From a bacterium (GTDB lineage: Bacteria > Oederibacteriota > PGYV01 > DSBP01): 12,277 nt of DNA. A model generated the notes under the pieces. It was given only the letters and a program-made list of their open reading frames with translations. It searched no databases and had not been told where the DNA came from. Shown piece by piece: positions 7,055 through 12,277 of the stretch (the stretch's first letter is position 1; each line of letters begins with the position of its first letter). Location: the NCBI GenBank assembly GCA_011049465.1, contig DSBP01000119.1:1-12277 (forward strand), written 5' to 3'. The translations under genes and the position numbers were made by a program.

Positions 7055-10000
7055 ATGATCAATAAAATTATAGAGTGGTCGGCTAAAAACAGGCTGTTTG
7101 TCTTTCTTGCCGCGGCTTTCGCGGTCGGCTGGAGCATATGGTCAATCAGGACAATCCCTCTTGACGCAATACCCGATCTGACCGACACGCAGGTTATAGT
7201 TTACTCCAAATGGGACAGGCCGCCTCAGATAGTGGAGGATCAGGTATCATATCCCATAGTATCCGCGTTACTGGGCGCGCCCGGAGTCAGGGATGTGCGC
7301 GCCTTTTCCGATTACGGCTATTCTTTTGTGTACGTGATTTTTGAGGACGGCACAGATGTATACTGGGCAAGGTCAAGGGTTATGGAATACCTGTCAAAGA
7401 TTCTGCCCGCGCTTCCCGAAGGAGTCAAAACCGAGCTGGGGCCCGACGCGACCGGCGTGGGCTGGGTTTATCAGTACGCCCTTGTGGATGAGACGGGAAA
7501 GCACTCCGCGGAGCAGCTCCGCGCTTTTCAGGACTGGCACTTAAAATACGCCCTTCAGTCCGTGCAGGGAGTTGCTGAAGTCGCGTCCATAGGAGGTTAT
7601 CAAAAGCAGTATCAGATAACCGTGGACCCTGCAGCGCTTGTGGGCTACGGGGTGTCAGTCTCGGATGTTGTCCATGCTGTCAGGCAATCGAATGATTCTA
7701 CAGGGGGAAGGCTGCTTGAAATCGCGGGTGCTGAATACATGGTTAATATAGGCGGTTATATTGAGAGCATTGAGGACATAGAGGAGACTGTGGTAAAAAC
7801 AACGGCCGGCGGCGTGCCTGTAAGGATAAGGGATGTGGCGTCGGTAAGTACAGGGCCGGATATAAAAAGGGGAGCGGCTGATTATAACGGCCTGGGTGAA
7901 GCGCCCGGCGGCATAGTGGTCATGCGCTACGGCGAGAACGCGAATAATGTAATTAAAAGAATAAAGGAGAGGATGAAGGAGATTAAGCTTCCCGACGGGG
8001 TTGAGGCTGTCACGGTCTATGACAGGTCGGAACTCATAGAACGGGCGGTCAACACGCTGAAAAAGAAGCTCATTGAGGAGATGCTGATTGTTGCAATAAT
8101 AATCTTTATATTTCTCTGGCATGCGCCGTCAGCGTTAATCCCGGTAATTCTGCTGCCTGCCGCTGTCCTGCTGTCGTTTATTCCCATGAAGATGATGGGG
8201 ATGACCGTCAATATTATGTCGCTTGGCGGCATCGCCATAGCCATAGGCGCGATGCTGGACGCGGCAATTGTCATGATTGAAAACACGCACAAAAAGATTG
8301 TTAAATGGAGGGAAGAGGGAAGCCGGGGGGATTTCAGGGAGGCGGTGCTGCAAGCGGTAAAAGAAGTCGGGGGGCCGGCCTTTTTCTCGCTTCTTGTGAT
8401 TGCCGTGGCCTTTATCCCCATATTCGCGCTTGAGGCCATGGAGGGAAGGCTCTTTAAGCCGCTCGCTTACACAAAAAACTTCGCCATGCTTTTCGCGGCA
8501 GTGCTTGCAATAACGCTGGGGCCCGCGCTTGTGCTTACATTTATAAAGCCGGGAAGAAAGAAAAAAAAGCTGCCCGCGTTCCTCGCCGGAGAGATACATA
8601 ATGAGGAAAACCACCCTGTCTCAAAGGTTTTGTTCAGGTATTACGGGCCTGTTGTTGATTTTGTGCTTAAGAAACCCGTGCTTATAATAGCCGGCGCCGC
8701 CTTGATTATGCTCCTGACCGTGCCGGTTTACCTTAAAATAGGAAAGGAATTCATGCCCGCGCTTAATGAGGGCTCAATATTATACATGCCCACAACCCCT
8801 CCCGGAATATCGGTCACGCAGGCAGAGCACCTTATGCAGCAGCAGGACAAGATACTTAAATCTTTCCCCGAAGTTACCACAGTGTACGGCAAGGCGGGCA
8901 GGGCTGACACGGCGACCGACCCGGCCCCGTTTTCCATGATGGAAACAACGGTCCTTTTAAAGCCGCAGAATGAGTGGCGTGAAAAAAAGAGATGGTATTC
9001 ATGGATGCCTGAGTTTATAAAACCGCCCTTCAGGCTTTTCTGGCCCGACAGGATATCGTGGGAAGAGCTTATAGCTGAAATGGATAAGGCAATGCAGTTT
9101 TCCGGAAACGTAAACGCGTGGACAATGCCGATAAAGGGAAGGATTGACATGCTGACGACAGGAGTCAGGACGCCTGTGGGCATAAAGATTTTCGGCGATG
9201 ACCTTGCGGTTATTGAAACCGTGGGACGCGAAATAGAGGCGCATGTCTCCGCCATAGACGGCGCGCGCGGCGTCTTCGCCGAAAGGACCGCTGAAGGCTA
9301 TTTTGTAAATATAGATTTAAAAAGGAGGGACCTTGCGCGCTACGGGATTTCCGTCAAAGACGCGCAGATGGAACTGATGGCCGCCATAGGCGGGGAAAAT
9401 ATCACATATACGATAGAGGGAAGGGAAAGATATCCCGTGAGCGTGCGCTATCCGCGTGATTTCAGGGATGACATTGAGAAGCTGAAAAGGGTTTATGTGC
9501 GGGCCGCTTCAGGCGCGCACATACCGCTTTCGCATATCGCGGACATAAGCGTCTCAACAGGCGCGGGCATGATAAGGAATGAGAACGGAAAACTGGCGGG
9601 TTATGTCTATGTTGATGTCACGGGAAGGGACCTGGGGAGTTTTGTGGAGGAGACAAAAAAGGTTATAAGCGAAAACGTCAGCCTGCCGCAGGGATATTCA
9701 ATCGCGTTCAGCGGGCAGTATGAGTTTATGGAGAGGGTAAAGGAAAAGATGAAGGTTGTCCTGCCCATGACATTGTTCATAATCTTCATCCTCCTGTACA
9801 TGAACACCCGCTCATACATAAAAACAGCCATTGTAATGCTTGCGGTGCCTTTTTCCCTTGTGGGTGTTGTCTGGATACTTTACCTGCTGGGCTATAATAT
9901 GTCGATAGCCGTATGGTGCGGCATTATCGCGCTGCTGGGCATCGACGCGGAAACCGGGGTTTTCATGCTGCTCTACCTTGACCTGTCGTATGAGGAGAGA

Positions 10001-10273
10001 AGGAAGGCGGGGCGGCTTAAAACGCTTGAAGACCTGAAAGATGCGGTTCATTACGGCGCGGTAAAGAGGATAAGGCCCAAAACAATGACTGTCATTACCA
10101 CGTTTGCCGGGCTGCTCCCCATAATGTGGGCGGCATCCCATGAACTGGGAGCTGATGTCATGAAGCGCATAGCCGCGCCTATGGTCGGCGGGGTATTTAC
10201 CTCGTTTATCCTGGAACTCATGGTCTATCCCGCCATATATCTTTTGTGGAAGAAAAGGAAACTGAAGTTTTAA
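7055..10273 (+). CDS. cusA: Heavy-metal RND efflux pump, CusA type (Cu+/Ag+)
   Basis: This is the inner-membrane proton-driven RND transporter of the efflux complex. Its 1072 residues match the usual CusA/CzcA length. TM1 is at about 12-30 and the family N-terminal motif PLDAIPDLTDTQVIVY at 35-50. The TM4 signature AIAIGAMLDAAIVMIEN (394-410) contains the proton-relay aspartate D402. It matches the HME4 (Cu/Ag) class, with leucine at 401 where E. coli CusA has valine. Three methionines match the CusA metal site: M578 in LYMP, M628 in SMMETT and M699 in RIDML. A Trp/Pro-rich insert at about 641-668 is longer than in E. coli CusA. The C-terminal membrane half holds LLGIDAETGVFMLLYLDL. A GAGGAAGGAG site precedes the ATG. 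Substrate assignment to monovalent copper or silver is inferred from these residues. Confidence 0.93.
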   Translation: MINKIIEWSAKNRLFVFLAAAFAVGWSIWSIRTIPLDAIPDLTDTQVIVYSKWDRPPQIVEDQVSYPIVSALLGAPGVRDVRAFSDYGYSFVYVIFEDGTDVYWARSRVMEYLSKILPALPEGVKTELGPDATGVGWVYQYALVDETGKHSAEQLRAFQDWHLKYALQSVQGVAEVASIGGYQKQYQITVDPAALVGYGVSVSDVVHAVRQSNDSTGGRLLEIAGAEYMVNIGGYIESIEDIEETVVKTTAGGVPVRIRDVASVSTGPDIKRGAADYNGLGEAPGGIVVMRYGENANNVIKRIKERMKEIKLPDGVEAVTVYDRSELIERAVNTLKKKLIEEMLIVAIIIFIFLWHAPSALIPVILLPAAVLLSFIPMKMMGMTVNIMSLGGIAIAIGAMLDAAIVMIENTHKKIVKWREEGSRGDFREAVLQAVKEVGGPAFFSLLVIAVAFIPIFALEAMEGRLFKPLAYTKNFAMLFAAVLAITLGPALVLTFIKPGRKKKKLPAFLAGEIHNEENHPVSKVLFRYYGPVVDFVLKKPVLIIAGAALIMLLTVPVYLKIGKEFMPALNEGSILYMPTTPPGISVTQAEHLMQQQDKILKSFPEVTTVYGKAGRADTATDPAPFSMMETTVLLKPQNEWREKKRWYSWMPEFIKPPFRLFWPDRISWEELIAEMDKAMQFSGNVNAWTMPIKGRIDMLTTGVRTPVGIKIFGDDLAVIETVGREIEAHVSAIDGARGVFAERTAEGYFVNIDLKRRDLARYGISVKDAQMELMAAIGGENITYTIEGRERYPVSVRYPRDFRDDIEKLKRVYVRAASGAHIPLSHIADISVSTGAGMIRNENGKLAGYVYVDVTGRDLGSFVEETKKVISENVSLPQGYSIAFSGQYEFMERVKEKMKVVLPMTLFIIFILLYMNTRSYIKTAIVMLAVPFSLVGVVWILYLLGYNMSIAVWCGIIALLGIDAETGVFMLLYLDLSYEERRKAGRLKTLEDLKDAVHYGAVKRIRPKTMTVITTFAGLLPIMWAASHELGADVMKRIAAPMVGGVFTSFILELMVYPAIYLLWKKRKLKF

Positions 10274-10281
10274 ACAATACG

Positions 10282-10295
10282 AAAAAACAAGGAGG
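10282..10295 (+). repeat. First copy of a duplicated A-tract plus Shine-Dalgarno motif
   Basis: AAAAAACAAGGAGG occurs here and again at 10346-10359, an exact 14-base direct repeat 64 bases apart. The second copy serves the YHS gene. The first is followed only by CTG CGG AAA GGA TTT TTA TGA, so it has no evident gene. It may be a leftover from a duplication or a lost small gene. Confidence 0.6.
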
Positions 10296-10319
10296 TAAAA
10301 AACTGCGGAAAGGATTTTT

Positions 10320-10364
10320 ATGAAAAAAAGCATTTTCGGAAGTAAAAAAAACAAGGAGGAATAA
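10320..10364 (+). CDS. Possible 14-residue leader peptide upstream of the YHS-domain gene
   Basis: ATG at 10320 opens a 14-codon frame (MKKSIFGSKKNKEE) ending in TAA at 10362-10364, one base before the YHS gene ATG at 10366. A GGAAAGGA stretch around 10307-10314 could serve as its ribosome binding site. The ribosome binding site of the YHS gene (AAGGAGG, 10353-10359) lies inside this frame, so translation could couple the two. It is lysine-rich, partly because the DNA is A-rich, and may be accidental. Confidence 0.25.
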   Translation: MKKSIFGSKKNKEE

Positions 10365-10365
10365 G

Positions 10366-10803
10366 ATGAAAAAGATTATTGCAGTAGTATTTTCAGCGTT
10401 ATTCGCGCTCTCTGCGGCTGTAATTGCCGGCGCCGGGCATGAAGGGCACGGAAAAGAAATGAGAAAAGACAAAGACGGCCACTGCATGATGCAGCCGCTT
10501 GACGCTGATTACAGCGTGAAAAACACAAGAGACGGCGCGGTAATCACCATTAAGGCAAAAAAGGGCGGGGCTGATGTGAAGACAATACAGGAAAAGGCGA
10601 AGAAGTGCGTGAATAAGTGCAACGCGAAGGCGGCGGCAGAAGCAAAGGCCGGAGACGAAGAGGTTGTCTGCCCGGTTATGGGCGTAAAGATGAAAAAGTC
10701 CAAGGCGCATTCGAGCTGGGAGTATAAGGGCAAGACATATTACTTCTGCTGCGCGGGATGCCCCGAGGCTTTTAAAAAGGACCCTGAAAAATACATTAAA
10801 TAA
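10366..10803 (+). CDS. Exported YHS-domain protein, probable periplasmic copper-binding partner
   Basis: The 145-residue protein starts with a signal peptide (KK, hydrophobic 4-20, cleavage near AGA-G at 23). A His-rich mature start (GHEGHGKEM, 24-32) and C40-M41-M42 follow. A central segment, 47-80 (DADYSVKNTRDGAVITIKAK... IQEKAKK), looks like a small alpha/beta domain. C81 and C85 form a CxxxC pair. Residues 101-145 form a YHS domain with C102-P-V-M105-G, then YYFCCAGC (C128, C129, C132) and the closing FKKDPEKYIK. YHS domains bind metals such as copper through these cysteines. Its place directly after cusA and its export signal suggest it delivers copper to, or buffers copper for, the efflux complex, in the position CusF fills elsewhere. 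That role is inferred. A strong AAGGAGG site six bases before the ATG supports the start. Confidence 0.8.
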   Translation: MKKIIAVVFSALFALSAAVIAGAGHEGHGKEMRKDKDGHCMMQPLDADYSVKNTRDGAVITIKAKKGGADVKTIQEKAKKCVNKCNAKAAAEAKAGDEEVVCPVMGVKMKKSKAHSSWEYKGKTYYFCCAGCPEAFKKDPEKYIK

Positions 10804-10824
10804 AAGCTCAGGAGCGTGTATAAT
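10796..10824 (+). promoter_or_regulatory. Possible sigma-70 promoter for the permease gene
   Basis: A perfect TATAAT hexamer lies at 10819-10824, and TTAAAT at 10796-10801 sits 17 bases upstream as a weak -35 match (three of six). Initiation would fall about 10830, inside the left arm of the palindrome at 10826-10860. The -35 half overlaps the end of the YHS gene. Confidence 0.3.
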
Positions 10825-10825
10825 G

Positions 10826-10860
10826 TAACGGCAGGGGCGGTTAATCCGCCCCTGCCGTTA
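10826..10860. repeat. Perfect 15-bp-arm palindrome (REP/MITE-like hairpin)
   Basis: The left arm TAACGGCAGGGGCGG (10826-10840) and right arm CCGCCCCTGCCGTTA (10846-10860) pair without mismatch around the five-base loop TTAAT. On the + strand it is followed by A residues, not T. On the - strand it is followed by ACATTATAC. It therefore lacks the U-tract of an intrinsic terminator in either direction. GC-rich palindromes of this AGGGGCGG...CCGCCCCT form are common dispersed intergenic repeats in some genomes, so a mobile or REP-type repeat is the best guess. Confidence 0.75.
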
Positions 10861-10883
10861 AAAAACCGGGCTAAAACACCGGC

Positions 10884-10890
10884 AGAGGGA
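10884..10890 (+). promoter_or_regulatory. Ribosome binding site fixing the permease start at 10894
   Basis: AGAGGGA lies just ahead of the ATG at 10894. An in-frame upstream start (GTG at 10816) would translate through the palindrome and has no ribosome binding site, so 10894 is preferred. Confidence 0.6.
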
Positions 10891-10893
10891 AAC

Positions 10894-11550
10894 ATGGAAA
10901 ACCGGAAGAAATTGTCTTATATAACAGCGGCATTCATTTTATTGTATTTTATCCCGCTTGACAGCCCGGAAATCATGAGGGCCGTGTCAGAGGGGCTGTT
11001 TATGGCATCTTTTTACGCCAAAGAGCTCTTTTTCGTCATTGTGCCGGCTTTTTTCATAGCCGGAGCCATAACGGTTTTTCTTGACCGTGAGGCTGTAATA
11101 AGGCTTCTGGGGCATGAGGCGCACTCCGCGGCTGCGTATGCCACCGCCTCTGTGTCGGGCGCGGTTTTATCAGTGTGCTCATGCACAATAATGCCGGTCT
11201 TTGGGAGCATATATAAAAGAGGCGCGGGGCTTGGGCCCGCAGCGGCGTTTCTGTTCGCGGGCCCTGCCATAAACATACTTGCGCTGATTATGACTGCGCG
11301 GGTGCTGGGATGGGAAATCGGCCTCGCGAGGCTTGCCTTCGCGCTGGTGTTTTCCGTATTAATAGGCGGGATAATGGCCATTATATTCAGGAAAGAGGAG
11401 AACGCGGGCGTTGACGGACGGGATGATGAGGAAGACAAGAAGCTGCCGGCCGCGCCAAAGCCCGCTGTTTTTCTGCTCTTCCTGATGCTGTTCGGAGTGC
11501 TTGTGGCTGTGAGCCTAGCCTGCCTCACAGTATCGGATTTGAGGGCGTAA
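10894..11550 (+). CDS. ArsP/DUF318 (COG0701) family permease, N-terminal part, ends at a probable frameshift
   Basis: This inner-membrane protein of 218 residues is the first half of a COG0701/PF03773 permease. Membrane segments are evident at about 9-22, 40-63, 80-103, 115-135 and 145-165, with another beginning at about 190-210 before the reading frame ends in unrelated residues (TVSDLRA). The family signature is SVCSCTIMPVFGSIYKRGAG (93-112), including C95 and C97, followed by LFAGPAINILAL (120-131). A charged loop (167-187) links to the second half. Members include ArsP, an organoarsenical exporter, but most have no tested substrate. The missing second half is in another frame at 11589-12038. 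Because the gene follows a copper efflux set, a metal or metalloid link is possible but not shown. Confidence 0.75.
   Translation: MENRKKLSYITAAFILLYFIPLDSPEIMRAVSEGLFMASFYAKELFFVIVPAFFIAGAITVFLDREAVIRLLGHEAHSAAAYATASVSGAVLSVCSCTIMPVFGSIYKRGAGLGPAAAFLFAGPAINILALIMTARVLGWEIGLARLAFALVFSVLIGGIMAIIFRKEENAGVDGRDDEEDKKLPAAPKPAVFLLFLMLFGVLVAVSLACLTVSDLRA
11536..11543 (+). other. Probable single-base frameshift site in the permease gene
   Basis: The first frame reads GAT TTG AGG GCG TAA. Adding one T to the T-run at 11538-11540 gives GAT TTT GAG GGC GTA AAA TGG, and the frame then stays open to 12038 as FEGVKWGVAALLAAGAVLEM. The repaired protein would be about 381 residues, a normal length for the family. 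The context is not a canonical X-XXY-YYZ slippery heptamer. It is either a sequencing or assembly error or a real inactivating deletion. Confidence 0.65.
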
Positions 11551-11588
11551 AATGGGGAGTCGCAGCCCTGCTGGCAGCAGGCGCGGTT

Positions 11589-12038
11589 TTGGAGATGTTT
11601 AAGTTTTCCCCCCGGGAACGGATAAAGTCATGGGGTAATGAGACGGGAAAGATTGCCGTGGACATGGCGCCGCCGCTTCTTGCCGGGATATTTATCGCGG
11701 GGTTCCTTTTCGGCAGGCCCGGCAGCGATGGGCTCGTGCCGCAGGAGTGGGTAATGGCGGTATTTGATTCCAGTACTTTTCTGTCGAACTTTGGAGCTGC
11801 GGCAGCAGGCGGGCTCATGTATTTTTGCACGATGACCGAGGTTCCTGTCATTGACGGCCTTATGGGAAGCGGCATGCATAAGGGGCCCGCGCTCGCGCTT
11901 CTTCTCGCCGGGCCGACGATAAGCATTCCGCAGATGCTCATAGCGTCGGGAATAATAGGAATGAAAAAAACATCTGTTTACGCAGGGCTTGTAATAATTT
12001 TCTCCGCGTTCGCGGGGATGATATACGGAAGTTTATAA
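11589..12038 (+). CDS. ArsP/DUF318 family permease, C-terminal part (frameshifted remainder)
   Basis: This is the second half of the permease, 149 residues if counted from TTG at 11589; the next start is ATG at 11595. Neither has a usable ribosome binding site, and the frame is open upstream to before 11541, so it is a continuation and not a separate gene. Membrane segments are at about 24-42, 68-80, 102-122 and 128-147. The stretch FCTMTEVPVIDGLMGSGMHK (79-98) followed by LLAGPTISIPQML (105-117) repeats the pattern of the first half (C-T, P-V, G, G-P-A, A-G-P). This fits the internal duplication of this family. C80 matches the signature cysteine position. The product is functional only if the frameshift is an error or is bypassed. 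Confidence 0.75.
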   Translation: MEMFKFSPRERIKSWGNETGKIAVDMAPPLLAGIFIAGFLFGRPGSDGLVPQEWVMAVFDSSTFLSNFGAAAAGGLMYFCTMTEVPVIDGLMGSGMHKGPALALLLAGPTISIPQMLIASGIIGMKKTSVYAGLVIIFSAFAGMIYGSL

Positions 12039-12040
12039 TA

Positions 12041-12132
12041 AGGGGAGGCCGGCATGGATGAAATCTTTAGTATGGGTGAAAGCGGAGTTAAAGGACCGGG
12101 TTAAGCATACGTTACACAAAACAAGCAGTTAA
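12041..12132 (+). other. Strong ribosome binding site followed by very short open frames
   Basis: AGGGGAGG at 12041-12048 precedes ATG at 12054 (16 codons, MDEIFSMGESGVKGPG, stop at 12102-12104) and ATG at 12058 (24 codons, MKSLVWVKAELKDRVKHTLHKTSS, stop at 12130-12132). The ribosome binding site is as good as those of the real genes, so a small gene or the remains of a downstream gene may begin here. Neither peptide is recognised. In related operons a small thioredoxin-like gene often follows this permease type, but no CxxC motif is seen. Confidence 0.25.
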
Positions 12133-12277
12133 TGGATTAATCCTAAACTTATTATAACCCAAAAATCGCATTAGGCGGCAGAAACAGCGATTTTTGTGGT
12201 TTTTGTTTGGGTCAAAATTACAAAACAACAAAAATCAACTCAAAACCGGTTTGATAAGAAATAATATTTTGTGATTC
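12133..12277. other. AT-rich tail with no gene seen
   Basis: After the short frames the sequence becomes clearly more AT-rich than the rest of the window. Apart from the terminator-like hairpin, it holds only scattered CAAAA units (starting at 12213, 12221, 12229 and 12241) that look like low-complexity sequence. No promoter pair, RNA gene or open frame of note was found up to the window edge. Confidence 0.5.
12160..12206 (+). terminator. Probable rho-independent terminator of the permease transcript
   Basis: CAAAAATCGC (12160-12169) pairs exactly with GCGATTTTTG (12187-12196) around a 17-base loop. T-rich sequence follows (TGGTTTTTGTTT). The outer ACCCAAA (12157-12163) can also pair with TTTGGGT (12206-12212), giving an alternative fold. 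The long loop and interrupted T-tract make it moderate, but it lies where the last transcript should end. Confidence 0.45.

Noticed and set aside
8135..8614. Overlapping - strand open frames within the pump gene
   Set aside because: They are opposite a strongly conserved RND region and have no ribosome binding site or motif support.
10826..10860. Palindrome as an intrinsic terminator
   Set aside because: Neither strand has a T-tract after the stem. The + strand side has A residues.
10816..10893. Earlier GTG start for the permease
   Set aside because: Translation would run through the perfect palindrome. There is no ribosome binding site, and the ATG at 10894 has one.
12213..12245. Repeated CAAAA units as a direct repeat array or CRISPR-like element
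   Set aside because: The units are five bases, irregularly spaced and within AT-rich sequence. There are no spacers of constant length.

Overview
The window reads as a Gram-negative bacterium: it encodes a complete outer-membrane, periplasmic and inner-membrane efflux set and several signal peptides. Codon use leans on AGG for arginine and ATA for isoleucine at roughly balanced GC. That would fit Nitrospirota or a deltaproteobacterial-type lineage, but no marker gene here fixes the phylum. Every confidently called gene is on the + strand.

Region 1 (about 1-4560) is a sulfur amino acid block. It holds cysteine synthase (cysK type, 25-945), a PP-loop ATPase of the tRNA-thiolation type with a C-terminal NFACT-R-like segment (1022-2041), a CBS-domain cystathionine beta-synthase (2041-3402, stop and start overlapping by one base) and a cystathionine gamma-lyase/synthase (3418-4560). 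Together they can make cysteine, exchange sulfur between homocysteine and cysteine, and probably pass sulfur to a tRNA-thiolation-like reaction.

Region 2 (4697-10803) is a copper/silver efflux block. It encodes a TolC/CusC-type outer-membrane protein, a CusB-type adaptor, a CusA-type HME-RND pump and a small exported YHS-domain protein that probably handles metal. The pump keeps the Cu/Ag-type signature and three methionines that match the CusA metal-binding methionines. The adaptor carries an N-terminal heavy-metal-binding domain but appears to lack both halves of the lipoyl domain. A duplicated Shine-Dalgarno motif and a possible 14-residue leader peptide sit between the pump gene and the YHS gene.

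Region 3 (10804-12277) starts with a perfect 15-bp-arm palindrome next to a TATAAT hexamer. It continues with an ArsP/DUF318 (COG0701) permease gene split in two by what looks like a single-base frameshift near 11538-11540. It ends in an AT-rich tail with a likely terminator and no convincing gene.

No tRNA, rRNA, CRISPR array, transposase or transcriptional regulator was seen. I did not find a clearly novel system. The best leads are the lipoyl-less adaptor, the PP-loop/NFACT-R protein inside a cysteine operon, and the broken permease behind a palindromic repeat.
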